A stretch of 55,847 nucleotides of DNA, taken from NCBI RefSeq assembly GCF_900198365.1, contig NZ_FZMS01000041.1:1-55847 (forward strand), in the 5' to 3' direction. Position numbers and translations under genes: made by a program. Below the pieces are notes generated by a model, which had not been told where the DNA came from, did not search any database, and saw only the letters and a list, made by a program, of their open reading frames with translations. Source of the DNA: Helicobacter bilis (lineage in GTDB: Bacteria > Campylobacterota > Campylobacteria > Campylobacterales > Helicobacteraceae). Each line of letters opens with the position of its first letter. The first letter of the stretch is position 1. This document shows, piece by piece, positions 25,590-36,760 of this stretch.

Positions 25590-26266
25590 AGTTTATAGCC
25601 CTCATTGCGTATGGATTTAATCTTTACTTCTTTAGTTTCTTTCTCTATTTTTTTACGCAGTCGTTTTATGCCGACATTTACGCTATTTTCATGATAGCCA
25701 TCTTTATTGCCCCATGCGTGTTCGAGTAAAAAATCTCTACTCAATGCCTTGCCTGCATGCTGTATGAAACACTGCATAATGCGTGTTTCAAGTGGGCTTA
25801 ATTGGATATTAATATCTTCAATGCTTAATTCCTTTGTATCCACTTCTAGCGTTATATTTTTGTATTTCAACACAGATCGCACAGAATCTTTTTTATATCG
25901 TCTAAGCACTGCTTGAATGCGTGCCACAAGCTCATCAAAGTTAAAAGGTTTTGTTACATAATCATCAGCATAATGTAGCCCTTTGACCCGCTCCATAGGC
26001 AAAGATAAAGCACTTACTACAATAAAGGGTATATCATAGCCTAAATCTTTTACTTCCTTAATAAAGTCTAACCCATCTTCTGCCACGAGATTCCTATCTA
26101 CTAAGATAAGGGCTACATGCTCTTTTCTTAGGAATCTTTTTGCCATATCAGTATTGAGACAGCCTACAACCTCATAACCACTTGCGTTTAAGGCAGCATT
26201 TAGATTAAGCTCGATTAAATCAAGCAAATCTTCTTCATCATCAATACACAAAATCACTTCATTCAC
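25583..26266 (-). CDS. OmpR-family response regulator
   Basis: This 227-residue regulator has a receiver domain with acidic pocket CIDDEED, phosphoacceptor Asp57 in ILVDRN, VVSA (Ser85) and Lys106 in YVTKPF. A winged-helix DNA-binding domain follows (LSPLETRIMQCFIQHAGKAL, SVNVGIKRLRKKIE, IRNEGYKLC). It is first in the operon and presumably phosphorylated by the kinase encoded next. CprR of C. jejuni is a plausible counterpart. Targets cannot be told. Confidence 0.93.
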   Translation of the reverse strand: MNEVILCIDDEEDLLDLIELNLNAALNASGYEVVGCLNTDMAKRFLRKEHVALILVDRNLVAEDGLDFIKEVKDLGYDIPFIVVSALSLPMERVKGLHYADDYVTKPFNFDELVARIQAVLRRYKKDSVRSVLKYKNITLEVDTKELSIEDINIQLSPLETRIMQCFIQHAGKALSRDFLLEHAWGNKDGYHENSVNVGIKRLRKKIEKETKEVKIKSIRNEGYKLC

Positions 26267-26544
26267 TAGCTATCCTTTGCTTTTTTAGTTAGCAATACAC
26301 AATTTTGGATTCTACCTTTTTTTCAATAATATGTAACCAAATAATCCAAATCTATACAGCATAATTAGGCAATATAAGGCTATTTATATGTAAAATATTT
26401 CAACACAGAATCTTAAAATTTATAGCAAAGATTACATAAAACATTTACAACTCGGTTTTGATCCCAATATATTATTTTTTGACAACTTTATGATAGAATG
26501 ATTACTTTATTTTGTAAATTTGTATCTAAGAGAAAGAGGCTAAC

Positions 26545-27471
26545 ATGAAAGAATCAACATATATTTGGAAAAATGGCAAACTTATCGCTTGGAGTGAAGC
26601 AACCACGCATATTTTAAGCCACACTCTGCATTATGGTAATGCCGTGTTTGAAGGCACAAGAGCGTACATGACAAAAAAGGGATTGGCGATATTTCGCCTT
26701 GATGATCATACAGAAAGACTTCTTAATAGTGCAAAGATTCTATTAATCAAATGCCCTTATACAAAAGAAGAACTCAAACAAGCACAAATTGATTTATTAA
26801 AAGCAAATAGCAAGGATTTTAAGGGTAATGTCTATATCCGCCCGATTATTTATCTTGGCTATGGGGCTATGGGTGTTTATCATTTAAATTCGCCTGTTGA
26901 AACCGCAATAGCTGCGTGGGAATGGGGTGCATATCTGGGCGAAGAGGCTTTGCAAAAAGGCATTCGCGTAAAAATTAGCTCTTTTGTAAGGAATAATGTA
27001 AAATCTACAATGGGTAAGGCAAAGGCAGCGGCAAACTATCTTAACTCACAAATGGCAAAGCATGAAGCTATCGCAAGTGGTTTTGAAGAGGCTTTATTGC
27101 TTGATGATAATGGTTTTGTAGCAGAGGGTAGTGGTGAGTGCTTTTTTATCGTTAGAAATGGGGTATTAATCACACCACCTTATGATAACACCTTAGAATC
27201 TATTACGCAAAAAACGACTATTGAACTTGCAAAAGATTTGGGCATAAAAGTTGAGCAAAGACGCATTACACGAGATGAAGTGTATATTGCAGATGAAGCA
27301 TTTTTTACTGGGACTGCCGCAGAGATTACCCCTATTTGCGAAGTAGATTTCCGCACTATTGGTGCAGGTAGTCGTGGAGAGATAACAAAGAGATTGCAAG
27401 ATGAATTCTTCAAAATTGTTATGGGGGAACATGAAAAATACAAGCATTTGCTGACATACATTAACGAATAA
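26545..27471 (+). CDS. ilvE: Branched-chain amino acid aminotransferase
   Basis: This 308-residue fold-type IV PLP enzyme transfers amino groups between glutamate and Leu/Ile/Val. Motifs: THILSHTLHYGNAVFEGTRA at the N-terminus, IRPIIYLGYGAMGV, and the catalytic Lys in GKAKAAANYLNSQMAKHEA. The PLP phosphate site is EALLLDDNGFVAEGSGEC, and FFTGTAAEITPI lies near the end. Length is normal for IlvE. It is monocistronic, with a 278-base upstream region lacking a recognisable operator. Confidence 0.95.
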   Translation: MKESTYIWKNGKLIAWSEATTHILSHTLHYGNAVFEGTRAYMTKKGLAIFRLDDHTERLLNSAKILLIKCPYTKEELKQAQIDLLKANSKDFKGNVYIRPIIYLGYGAMGVYHLNSPVETAIAAWEWGAYLGEEALQKGIRVKISSFVRNNVKSTMGKAKAAANYLNSQMAKHEAIASGFEEALLLDDNGFVAEGSGECFFIVRNGVLITPPYDNTLESITQKTTIELAKDLGIKVEQRRITRDEVYIADEAFFTGTAAEITPICEVDFRTIGAGSRGEITKRLQDEFFKIVMGEHEKYKHLLTYINE

Positions 27472-27572
27472 TGTTTGCATTTTGCATGAAGCTATGAATG
27501 CAAACAATGGATTCTATAATATTGTGTTATAATCACGCTTTGACTATAATCTAGACTATACAAAGGAACTCA

Positions 27573-28652
27573 ATGCCAATAGATTTAAACGAACATAGAC
27601 GCAAACAACAAAATAATACACCAAAGCAAACACCGCCAAATAATGAAAATAGAAATAATGGAAATGGCAATAACAATGGTAGAAACAATAAGGGTGGATT
27701 CAATATGGATTCTGTGCCGATGCCAAATATGCCAAGCGGCAAGTTTCTAACCTTTATCATATTTGCGGTTATCTTTATAGTGATTTTTGTGTTAGCACGA
27801 CCATTTGTCATTATTAATTCTGGTGAAGTTGGAATCAAGGTCAATCTAGGTAAATATGATGATGTGCCTTTAACGCCGGGCTTACACTTTTTTGTGCCAA
27901 TCATTCAGCAAGTCATCGTTGTAGATACTAGAATGAGAGTGTTGCATTTTTCACGCAATGAAGATATGGGAAGTGTGGGTAGAGATGATCAGAGTGTATT
28001 GCGAAATGATGCGATTAGCGTTATGGATTCTCGTGGTTTGCCTGTGTCTATCGAGCTTACCGTGCAGTATAGACTAGACCCCGATAAAGTCCCAGAGACT
28101 ATTAAAAACTACCGCATATCATGGGAACAAAAAATCATTAATCCGGTTATAAGAGATGTTGTCCGCAGTGTTGTGGGTAATTACCCAGCAGAAGATTTAC
28201 CAAATAAACGCGATGAGATAGCAGGACTTATCACTTCAAGTTTTGAGACCAAATTGCAGGCTACACCAAATCAACCTGTTATTTTTGATTCTATTCAGTT
28301 AAGAGAGATTGTATTGCCACCTATGGTAAAAGAGAGAATTGAGCAAGTCCAAGCTGCAAAACAAGAAGCAGATAGAGCAAAACAAGAAGCAAATGCCTTG
28401 AGAGAGAGAGCGCAAGGTAGAGCCGATGCGGCAATTATTGAGGCAAAAGGTCAAGCACAAGCAAACCAGCTTTTAAGCGAGAGCTTATCGCAACGATTGC
28501 TTGACTTGCGTCAAATAGAAGTGCAAGGTAAATTTAATGAAGCATTGAAAGAGAACAAAGATGCACAAATTTTCCTTACACCGGGTGGTTCTGTGCCAAA
28601 CATTTGGGTAGATTCTAAGTCAAAACAACGCACAACAATTAGCAATCACTAA
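27573..28652 (+). CDS. SPFH/Band-7 membrane protein (HflK/prohibitin-like)
   Basis: This 359-residue protein has an Asn/Gln/Pro-rich cytoplasmic lead (1-55), one membrane helix (about 58-76), then an SPFH domain (INSGEVGIKVNLGKYDDVPL, PGLHFFVPIIQQVIVVDTRM). A long charged helix follows (QVQAAKQEADRAKQEANALR). HflK-type proteins form membrane cages that modulate FtsH; here there is one such gene instead of an hflK-hflC pair, as in other Helicobacter. It begins a run of three closely spaced plus-strand genes. Confidence 0.88.
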   Translation: MPIDLNEHRRKQQNNTPKQTPPNNENRNNGNGNNNGRNNKGGFNMDSVPMPNMPSGKFLTFIIFAVIFIVIFVLARPFVIINSGEVGIKVNLGKYDDVPLTPGLHFFVPIIQQVIVVDTRMRVLHFSRNEDMGSVGRDDQSVLRNDAISVMDSRGLPVSIELTVQYRLDPDKVPETIKNYRISWEQKIINPVIRDVVRSVVGNYPAEDLPNKRDEIAGLITSSFETKLQATPNQPVIFDSIQLREIVLPPMVKERIEQVQAAKQEADRAKQEANALRERAQGRADAAIIEAKGQAQANQLLSESLSQRLLDLRQIEVQGKFNEALKENKDAQIFLTPGGSVPNIWVDSKSKQRTTISNH

Positions 28653-28690
28653 TATTTGGGGCATTGTATGAATCTTGTAGAGGCAATATT

Positions 28691-29422
28691 ATGAAGCGAG
28701 TGGATAGTATGAAATGCTTACATATTGCTTGGGATAATAAAGGATTAATCCCTTGCATAACACAAGATTCTATAAGTAATGAAGTGCTTATGCTTGCCTA
28801 TATGAATGAAGAGGCACTAAATCTTACTTTACAAACAGGGATAGCACACTATTTTTCACGCTCAAAGCAAAGGATTTGGAAAAAGGGGGAGCAAAGTGGT
28901 AATATACAAGAAGTGTGTGAGATAAAGCTTGATTGTGATAGCGATTCCATCTTACTTCGCGTGCGTCAAAAAGGTGTGGCATGTCATACTGGTGAGTTTT
29001 CATGCTTTTTTAAGAATATTGATTCTATAAATAAAGATTGTGCCAATAATAACTTAGAGATTACAAAAGATTCTCTAACACACAGCCTAAATACTTATGA
29101 TACACTAGATACGCTTTATCATACGCTTTTAGAGCGTAAGAATGCAGATAGCACAACTTCTTATACTGCCTCACTTTTTGCAAAAGGCACGAATACTATT
29201 GCAAAAAAGATTATTGAAGAATCAGGGGAATTTTGCCTTGCATTAAAAGATAGAGATTCTAAAGAGATCATTTATGAATGTGCTGATGTGTTTTATCATA
29301 TTTTAGTGGGACTTGCGAGTGAGAATATCCATCCAGATAGAATCTATCAAGAGCTTATAAGACGCATGGGTGTGAGTGGGATTGCAGAAAAACAAAGCAG
29401 AGCACAACACGCAATGAAGTAA
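28691..29422 (+). CDS. hisI: Bifunctional phosphoribosyl-AMP cyclohydrolase / phosphoribosyl-ATP pyrophosphatase
   Basis: The 243-residue HisIE fusion catalyses the second and third steps of histidine synthesis. The N-terminal cyclohydrolase half has VLMLAYMNEEAL, HYFSRSKQRIWKKGEQSGN and the metal site CDSDSILL, VACHTGEFSC. The C-terminal pyrophosphatase half has IIEESGEFCLAL and ECADVFYHILVGL. The start at 28691 has an AGAGG site; an ATG at 28709 is possible. No other his genes adjoin. H. pylori lacks this pathway, so its presence points to an enterohepatic species. Confidence 0.93.
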   Translation: MKRVDSMKCLHIAWDNKGLIPCITQDSISNEVLMLAYMNEEALNLTLQTGIAHYFSRSKQRIWKKGEQSGNIQEVCEIKLDCDSDSILLRVRQKGVACHTGEFSCFFKNIDSINKDCANNNLEITKDSLTHSLNTYDTLDTLYHTLLERKNADSTTSYTASLFAKGTNTIAKKIIEESGEFCLALKDRDSKEIIYECADVFYHILVGLASENIHPDRIYQELIRRMGVSGIAEKQSRAQHAMK

Positions 29423-29435
29423 AGGATAAGTAGGC

Positions 29436-30410
29436 ATGAAAGAGCAAATACTCAATTTTATCTCATATTTTCATCTGTATGATTTGATTTTATTTGCGTC
29501 ATTTGCATTGATTGCTATGTGCTTTGTGTTTTTATCTTTTATTTCATTTCGCAGAAAAATCATTTCTATTCCCCTATTTTTGTTGGGATTTTGTATTATT
29601 ATTGCCATTCCTTTTGCGATGCGTTATTTTATGGAAGAAAGATTCTATAAGATAGAAAAAGAGATTGCTTACGATCGCACTTATAATTATTCTGATGTGT
29701 ATCAATATATTGCGACAATTACGAATGTTGGTAAAAGAAATATTGCTGGTTGCGTGTTTTCACATCAGATTCTCTATGATACAGATAACGAACAAGGTAT
29801 AACAAAATATAAGTATAAGATACTTAATCTTATCAAGCCTAAAAAAGTTTATAACAGAGATATTCCTATGGATTTAAAGGTAGGACAAAGTGTAAAGATT
29901 TCAGAAGTTATAGAGAATTACGCGCATAAAGGGGAAAAATATATCACAAAAATAGAGTGTTATGGTAAAGCTAGACATAAAGACAATGCAAAAGTTTTAC
30001 AAGGATTCTATAAAGATAATAGCAAAACAGAAGATAGTGAAAATACAGATTCTAAAAAAGTGGCAGATGAAGCAGGAAAAGATGATATGAGTGCATACAC
30101 TGATGAGATAAAAAAGCTAGATGATGATAAAAAAGCTAAAAATATAGCCTCACAAACCCAAAAGGTAAGCACAGAAAAGCAATCACAAAATATTAATATA
30201 AATACACAAAATACAGAATCTGCAAACCTAGATTCTAAAGATAATCAAACACAAGATAGCATGAATACATCGCCAAAAACAGACACTCCGCAATCACAAG
30301 GCATACCACCACAAATCATGTTGCCACCGCAAGAAGAAACATTAGCACCAAATTGGCGTGAAGAAAGGGATAAGTTTAACCCACCATTGCTAAAAGAAAT
30401 GCCTAGGTAA
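29436..30410 (+). CDS. DUF2393-like membrane protein with low-complexity tail
   Basis: This 324-residue protein has two membrane helices (about 15-37 and 43-63). A beta-rich extracytoplasmic domain follows (YQYIATITNVGKRNIAGCVF), resembling DUF2393 proteins of epsilonproteobacteria. From about residue 200 the sequence becomes a Lys/Asp/Asn/Gln/Ser-rich tail (MINTQNTESANLDSKD-like) without predicted structure, ending in a Pro-rich piece (GIPPQIMLPPQEETLAPNW). Start ATG has an AAGGA site, 13 bases after hisI. Function unknown; the family name is from memory of the fold pattern. Confidence 0.65.
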   Translation: MKEQILNFISYFHLYDLILFASFALIAMCFVFLSFISFRRKIISIPLFLLGFCIIIAIPFAMRYFMEERFYKIEKEIAYDRTYNYSDVYQYIATITNVGKRNIAGCVFSHQILYDTDNEQGITKYKYKILNLIKPKKVYNRDIPMDLKVGQSVKISEVIENYAHKGEKYITKIECYGKARHKDNAKVLQGFYKDNSKTEDSENTDSKKVADEAGKDDMSAYTDEIKKLDDDKKAKNIASQTQKVSTEKQSQNININTQNTESANLDSKDNQTQDSMNTSPKTDTPQSQGIPPQIMLPPQEETLAPNWREERDKFNPPLLKEMPR

Positions 30411-30607
30411 AGTCTTTGTGGATTTTTTAGACTCAGATTCATTATGTTTGTTATATGTGAGATGACTATTAAATTATGCGATTTCATTGTGCGTTTTAGC
30501 TAGGATTTTTGCATATTTTGAATGAATTATTTTAAAACAATAAAAATCATGTTATAATAAACTATTTTTACATTGAAAATAAGTTAATACCAAATGGGAG
30601 ATACAAT

Positions 30608-31726
30608 ATGGCTGTGAAACTATTATGCCTATCATCTGCAAACACAAGTCCATTCGCCAAAGCCTTTTTGCAATATATCGCTAAGCATGATTCAATCGAG
30701 TATGATTACGCAGAGATTGAGCCTTATGTGCTTGCTAAGATTCCATTCACAAAGCTTTTAACGCATTTTTGCTCCCAAACACCAGATTATGTCATGTCTT
30801 TTGATGGACATTATCGCTATATTAAAAATGACCCAAAAATCCCTTTTATTGAAATGAGTAATTCCGTGGCAGGACCCATTAGGACTAATCGCCCCTTTAT
30901 CAAAACCCCTGTAGAATGGGAAAATAAAGTAGTCAAAGTAGAACCAGCATGGTATAACAAGATATTGCCGATTGAAGATAAAACGATTTATAGTATGCTT
31001 GATTCCTATCGTTATGTATATTTACGCTATCTCGTTGCAGAATCAAAGAAGAATCCAGCAAGAAAAGAACCGCCATTTGCCTTTTATATCCCTGATTGGA
31101 ACACGCACACAGATGATATACTGAACAATATTTATCGCTATTTGGATTTTTGCAGAGAAGATCGTTGCGGTTTGCATGTCGCATTATCAAAAGCCGTGTT
31201 AGATCCAACTGATATGAGTTTAGAAGAAAAGTATAAAATGAAGAGAAAAAGCATTGATACTACGCTAAAGATTATCCATGATGAGATCGATAAGTTTAAT
31301 AAGGAATATGAAGAAGAGGGGCTTATCGGCAGAGTTGTAGAGAATACTAACTATGAAAAAGACTTATTGAAGTATGACATTCGTCTATTATCCATAGAGC
31401 CAAGTAGCACAACATGGCTGGAAGTACTCTATATGCTTAAAGTAAAAGGAGTGCAATGCAATAAGATTCGACTTGTTTTTGCAAGCGGACGCAGATTCCC
31501 GGGCACAGATGACTTTGATAAGATGTTGCCTGATGTTGAGAAGTATTTTAAAGAGAATCTTATGCGTAGAGATAAAACACAAATGCTTGGATATATCTAC
31601 ACGACAACAGATAGATTCTATCATTTCTTAGATTTTCAAGAGAATTTTGCACTACACATGGATTTTAATAAAATTGCTGATATTATCGCAAGTGGTGGAA
31701 ATATACAACAGCAAGAAGCACAATAA
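30608..31726 (+). CDS. Conserved-looking cytoplasmic protein of unknown function
   Basis: The 372-residue product is soluble with no signal peptide or membrane helix. It starts MAVKLLCLSSANTSPFAKAF and contains YDYAEIEPYVLAKIPF, PFAFYIPDWNTHTDDIL, a predicted coiled stretch (KSIDTTLKIIHDEIDKFNKE) and LLSIEPSSTTWLEVLYML. Cys and charged residues are spread evenly, and there is no nucleotide-binding loop I recognise. Codon use is like its neighbours. GGGAG precedes the ATG. It stands alone between the DUF2393-like gene and pyrH. I cannot assign a function. Confidence 0.75.
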   Translation: MAVKLLCLSSANTSPFAKAFLQYIAKHDSIEYDYAEIEPYVLAKIPFTKLLTHFCSQTPDYVMSFDGHYRYIKNDPKIPFIEMSNSVAGPIRTNRPFIKTPVEWENKVVKVEPAWYNKILPIEDKTIYSMLDSYRYVYLRYLVAESKKNPARKEPPFAFYIPDWNTHTDDILNNIYRYLDFCREDRCGLHVALSKAVLDPTDMSLEEKYKMKRKSIDTTLKIIHDEIDKFNKEYEEEGLIGRVVENTNYEKDLLKYDIRLLSIEPSSTTWLEVLYMLKVKGVQCNKIRLVFASGRRFPGTDDFDKMLPDVEKYFKENLMRRDKTQMLGYIYTTTDRFYHFLDFQENFALHMDFNKIADIIASGGNIQQQEAQ

Positions 31727-32001
31727 GATTCTAAATATTTAGTCTAACTTGTGCTTTTTTGCATCTCTTCTTAAAACATTAAGGGCTTTTAGCCTTTTGT
31801 TATAATCTTAAGCCATACTTCATATTTTCATATTTACGAACAAATTACTCTCAATTATTATAAAGGTTTTTATTTATAAGAAGTGGCAAGTAACACAATG
31901 CGAAATTCATACTATTTCAAAATATTTTCCCTTTATTGTTAAAGTCCTATATACATAAATTATTTATAATGCGATTTTATATGTTTATGTTACTTTTATG
32001 A

Positions 32002-32724
<723 letters not shown>

Positions 32725-32753
32725 TTTTACACAAAGCAAAAAGTATAGAATCT

Positions 32754-33479
32754 ATGCCACCACACATTCAGTCAAACACTCACATTAAAGTCTTGCAATC
32801 GCATTTTATGCAATCAGCGCAGACAATAAAAGATTGCCCACCGCAAAACTGCACTGAGATAGCCATGCTAGGACGAAGCAATGTAGGCAAAAGCTCGATT
32901 ATAAATCTTTTACTCAATCACAAACTTGCAAAAAGCTCAAGCACACCGGGCAAAACAAAGCTCATTAATTTTTTTAGCACCACTTGGGAGCTAACTACCA
33001 GTAAAAAAGATTCTATACCCAATGTAAATGAAAGCATTGCACCACAAAACAAAACAGATTCTATACAAAATAGCCAAGATTTACTACAAACAGAATCTAT
33101 GCGAATCCCACTTATATTTATCGACTTTCCGGGCTTTGGATATGCAAAAGTGGGTAAAGATACAAAGAGAGTTTGGGATAAGTATTTGACTGATTTTATC
33201 TACAAGCGACAAAGTATTAAATTATTTTGCCATTTAATCGATTCCCGTCATACAAATCTAGCGATAGATACAGAGATTGAAAGATTTTTGCAAAAGATTG
33301 TAGAATCTAGACAAGATTGCAAACTTCTGCAAATTTACACAAAAGCCGATAAGTTAAACAAGAGCGACTACCACAAGCTAAAAACTCAAAACAAACTCAC
33401 AATATCTACACTCAAAAAAACCCCACAAGCCACACAGCAACTCTATCATGCAATTTTACATGCAAGCCTTAATTGGTAG
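32754..33479 (+). CDS. engB: Ribosome biogenesis GTPase EngB/YsxC with an insertion
   Basis: EngB assists large-subunit assembly. G1 is GRSNVGKSS (about 40-48), the G2 region STPGKTKLINFF, G3 DFPGFGYAKV (from 124) and G4 TKAD (196-199). Family length is about 200; this has 241. The extra is a Ser/Asn/Gln/Asp-rich insertion of about 40 residues at 76-117, between the switch I strand and G3. Its DNA (about 32979-33104) carries three AGATTCTAT/AGAATCTAT words. The frame is open. The start ATG has only a weak AGAATCT-context site (TATAGAATCT), so the exact N-terminus is less sure. Confidence 0.92.
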   Translation: MPPHIQSNTHIKVLQSHFMQSAQTIKDCPPQNCTEIAMLGRSNVGKSSIINLLLNHKLAKSSSTPGKTKLINFFSTTWELTTSKKDSIPNVNESIAPQNKTDSIQNSQDLLQTESMRIPLIFIDFPGFGYAKVGKDTKRVWDKYLTDFIYKRQSIKLFCHLIDSRHTNLAIDTEIERFLQKIVESRQDCKLLQIYTKADKLNKSDYHKLKTQNKLTISTLKKTPQATQQLYHAILHASLNW

Positions 33480-33658
33480 ATTTAAGCCAATGATATTTTC
33501 AGACAGAGATACCACTTATTCAGTCTAGTTTCCTACTAGACATGTGTTTGCAAAACATGTGAGTGATGGTAGAGACAAGAGGTTAAGGCTTTAAACTATA
33601 AGCAAAAATCTCTTTTAAGTTTGCTTTATTCAAACATGACAATTATTAGAATCTAACC

Positions 33659-36115
33659 CTACACCACAAAATTGACTAATTTGTTCGGCACGAAAATTTC
33701 TTTTTTAATGTCGCTTGTAAGCCATTTTTCTGCTACGCTTTTAGCCGCTTTTATCACCTCTTCTTTTGTGGCATTTGTAGGCATCATAACTTCAGCGCGT
33801 TTTTTTCCATTGACACTAATCGCATAGGTGATTTCATCTTGTTTAAATGCATCTTTATCAATCTCAATAGGTGCGAAATTTGCTAGATTAAACAACTCTT
33901 GACTAAGCTCACTTGCGATATGTGGGATAAAATTCTCTAAAATATGAAGTAGGATAAAGTAGCCCTCTGTAAAGACCAAATCATCATCTTGTGCAGACAA
34001 GGCATTGTGTGCTTCCATACATGCCGCAATTACGACATTAAATGGATAGCCCTCAATCTTTTTATTAAATATACTTTGCTGTTTTTGCAGGGCTTCATAT
34101 ACTTTTAATCTTGCGGTTTTGGAATCTTTACTTAGATTCTGTGTGTCTATTTTTGGTAATGTCTCGCACTTTTTTACACGCACTTTTCTATCAATAAGTC
34201 GGCAGATAAATTTATAGCAACCAACCACGCTATTATCATTCCAATCAAGTGCATAGCTAGATGGTGCAGCAAAAAGGATAAATAATCTTGCGGTATCTGC
34301 TCCATAAGATTCTATAATATGTCGCGGCTCTACTACATTGCCTAGACTTTTTGACATTTTAACACCATCTTTTAGCACCATGCCTTGCGTGAGTAAATGT
34401 GAAAAAGGCTCACTAAAGCTAATATAGCCTAGATCTCGTAGCATTTTGGTATAGAATCTCGCGTATAAAAGGTGTAAAATCGCATGTTCAATTCCACCGA
34501 TATACTCATCTACCTCCATAAAATATTGCAGAGATTCCGCACAAAAGGCTTTATCTTTACGCAATTCTTTTGGTGTTGTGTAATGCAGGAAATACCAGCT
34601 AGATTCTACAAAAGTATCCATAGTATCAGTCTCTCTTATAGAATCTGTATTGCATTTGGGGCATTTTGTATATTTCCAAGTTGCATGTTTTTCAAGTGGA
34701 TTGCCTTCCCCTGTTATCTCAATATCATTTGGTAATTCAACGGGTAAAACATTAGATTCTACCACGCCACATTGTGGGCAGTGGATAAGTGGTATAGGTG
34801 TCCCCCAATAGCGTTGGCGTGATATACCCCAATCTCTTAATTTATAGTTTGTAGTCTTTTTGCCTATGCCTTTTTCTTCAAAAAGAGCGATGATTTTCTC
34901 CCTTGCTTCCTTGCTATTTAGCCCTGAAAACATATCGCTATTACATAAGATTCCATCTTCTGTATCTGGCTTATTTATGCCATCATTTTCGCCCTTTGCT
35001 TCTATGACGGGCAGTAAGGCTAGATTATATTTTTTTGCAAACTCAAAATCCCTTTCATCATGGCTTGGCACACTCATAACAGCACCACTTCCATAACTCA
35101 TAAGCACAAAGTTGCTAATCCATACGGGAATCTTTTTCTGTGTGAGTGGATGCAGAACAAAAATGGGGAGAGATATGCCTATTTTATCAGCTTTTGATCG
35201 CTCTTTTTCAGCTTGATTGCGGATATTTTTGATTATTTCAATATCATTTTTTGCTAATACATTTTTTTCAATAAGACAATCGACTATGCTATGTTCCGGT
35301 GCGATGACACAATAGCTCACACCATAGATTGTATCAGCCCTTGTGGTATAAACATCAAGCGTGTTGATTTTATTATCTAGTAGGTTTTTAGAATCTTTGC
35401 ATAACTCAAATGAAAAAGATAAGCCGCTAGATTTACCTATCCAATTTCTTTGCATACTTAGGACTTGTGGGGGCCATTTGCCCTCTAAAGATTCTAAATC
35501 ATTGAGCAATTCTTCTGCATAATCTGTGATTTTAAGATAGTATTGATACATTTCTTTTTGCACCACGGGGGTATCACAACGCCAACATTTCCCATCGATA
35601 ACTTGCTCGTTAGCTAACACGGTTAAATCATTTGGACACCAATTAAGAAAGGCTTTTTTACGATAGACTAAGCCTTTTTGCCATGCTTTTATGAAAAACT
35701 CTTGCTCATATTTGCTATATATTGGATCACAAGTCTCTAGCACCCGCTCTTTTGAAAAGCTTAATCCCATAGTTTGTAATTCTTTTAGCATAACCTCCAT
35801 ATTGCTATAAGTCCAATCTTTTGGGTGGATTTTATGCTTTATAGCGGCATTTTCAGCGGGCATACCAAAGGCATCAAAGCCGATTGGGTGTAATACATTA
35901 TAACCATACATGCGATAATATCTAGCCATTGCATCGCCTATGCAATAGTTTCGCACATGTCCCATGTGGATTGCCCCGCTTGGATATGGAAACATTGATA
36001 GAATGTATTTTTTAGGTTTTGAAAAGTCGTTGCTTGGCTCAAACACGCCACTTTCTTGCCATATTTTCTGCCATTTAGATTCTATTGCGGCTGGATTATA
36101 GTTTTCATGTGTCAT
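33659..36115 (-). CDS. leuS: Leucyl-tRNA synthetase
   Basis: LeuRS charges tRNA-Leu. The 818-residue product has the HIGH motif [15 protein letters not shown], the CP1 editing domain ([19 protein letters not shown]), [14 protein letters not shown], a zinc-like CPQCG/CPKCN pair and the KMSKS motif [14 protein letters not shown]. The start at 36115 ([16 protein letters not shown]) has GAAGGA 8 bases upstream; the longer frame from 36142 lacks one. It is convergent with engB and downstream of the Mla-type operon on the same strand. Confidence 0.97.
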   Translation of the reverse strand: MTHENYNPAAIESKWQKIWQESGVFEPSNDFSKPKKYILSMFPYPSGAIHMGHVRNYCIGDAMARYYRMYGYNVLHPIGFDAFGMPAENAAIKHKIHPKDWTYSNMEVMLKELQTMGLSFSKERVLETCDPIYSKYEQEFFIKAWQKGLVYRKKAFLNWCPNDLTVLANEQVIDGKCWRCDTPVVQKEMYQYYLKITDYAEELLNDLESLEGKWPPQVLSMQRNWIGKSSGLSFSFELCKDSKNLLDNKINTLDVYTTRADTIYGVSYCVIAPEHSIVDCLIEKNVLAKNDIEIIKNIRNQAEKERSKADKIGISLPIFVLHPLTQKKIPVWISNFVLMSYGSGAVMSVPSHDERDFEFAKKYNLALLPVIEAKGENDGINKPDTEDGILCNSDMFSGLNSKEAREKIIALFEEKGIGKKTTNYKLRDWGISRQRYWGTPIPLIHCPQCGVVESNVLPVELPNDIEITGEGNPLEKHATWKYTKCPKCNTDSIRETDTMDTFVESSWYFLHYTTPKELRKDKAFCAESLQYFMEVDEYIGGIEHAILHLLYARFYTKMLRDLGYISFSEPFSHLLTQGMVLKDGVKMSKSLGNVVEPRHIIESYGADTARLFILFAAPSSYALDWNDNSVVGCYKFICRLIDRKVRVKKCETLPKIDTQNLSKDSKTARLKVYEALQKQQSIFNKKIEGYPFNVVIAACMEAHNALSAQDDDLVFTEGYFILLHILENFIPHIASELSQELFNLANFAPIEIDKDAFKQDEITYAISVNGKKRAEVMMPTNATKEEVIKAAKSVAEKWLTSDIKKEIFVPNKLVNFVV

Positions 36116-36177
36116 TTGTGAATCCTTCAAAAATAATTGCAATTTTATTGTTATTTATTAAATACTTTTTTAAAATG

Positions 36178-36750
36178 CTATTTCTTTACCTCTTTAGCGA
36201 TTTTTTGTAGTGCTTCATTCATAGCATGTTGCAGGGTTATGGCTGGATTTTCTCCCATTGCAGAGGTTGTTATACTACCTTCTTTTATGCGTTTCATATC
36301 ATAGCCCAAAAGCTCATAAGTAAGATATACACGCCCTTCATAATCATTTGTGCCTTTAACATATAAGTCATTAATGCTAATTCGTAAAGTGTTTAGCCGC
36401 TGACTTAAAGGTGGATTCTGATCTATTTGTAAGCAATGATTTGACGCAATCTTTATGAAAGCATTTCTTGTCATATTCTTTGGTAAATCAATCCATTTAT
36501 AATTTGGCAATACCTTAATCTCATTTTTCTCATTATAGAGTAAAATATCTTTGCTATCATAGGGTGAGAGGGCATTCACTTGTAAAGCAAAGCTATCTTG
36601 CTTCTTTTTGCATTGATTTTCTAACTCTACATTATCAAGGCTATAAAAAGTCTGGTCTGGCAGGACTGACTTTAGATTCACATTTAAACAACCTTGCAGT
36701 AAGGCTACAACTAAGATGATATAGAATCCTTGCATAAGATTTAATCGCAT
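36178..36750 (-). CDS. ABC-transport auxiliary lipoprotein (Mla/Pqi type)
   Basis: From the ATG at 36750 (AAGGAG site 6 bases before) the product is 190 residues. Its lipoprotein signal MRLNLMQGFYIILVVALLQG is followed by Cys. It continues with a PqiC/DUF330-like periplasmic fold (YKWIDLPKNMTRNAFIKIAS, TLRISINDLYVKGTNDYEGR, AITLQHAMNEALQKIA). It is the last gene of the four-gene lipid-transport operon and probably links the MCE protein to the outer membrane. The longer frame from 36834 overlaps the MCE gene and lacks a site. Confidence 0.8.
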   Translation of the reverse strand: MRLNLMQGFYIILVVALLQGCLNVNLKSVLPDQTFYSLDNVELENQCKKKQDSFALQVNALSPYDSKDILLYNEKNEIKVLPNYKWIDLPKNMTRNAFIKIASNHCLQIDQNPPLSQRLNTLRISINDLYVKGTNDYEGRVYLTYELLGYDMKRIKEGSITTSAMGENPAITLQHAMNEALQKIAKEVKK

Positions 36751-36760
36751 ATTTACTCCT

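Noticed and set aside
24600-26266. ArsRS or CrdRS identity for the two-component system
   Set aside because: The kinase has almost no periplasmic loop, unlike acid or copper sensors of H. pylori; a CprRS-like assignment is possible but not firm enough for a name.
33524-33560. Two adjacent small hairpins between engB and leuS, at first glance like tRNA arms
   Set aside because: TCTAGT/ACTAGA and ACATGT/ACATGT stems are present, but no acceptor stem, T-loop (GTTCRA) or CCA context can be built.
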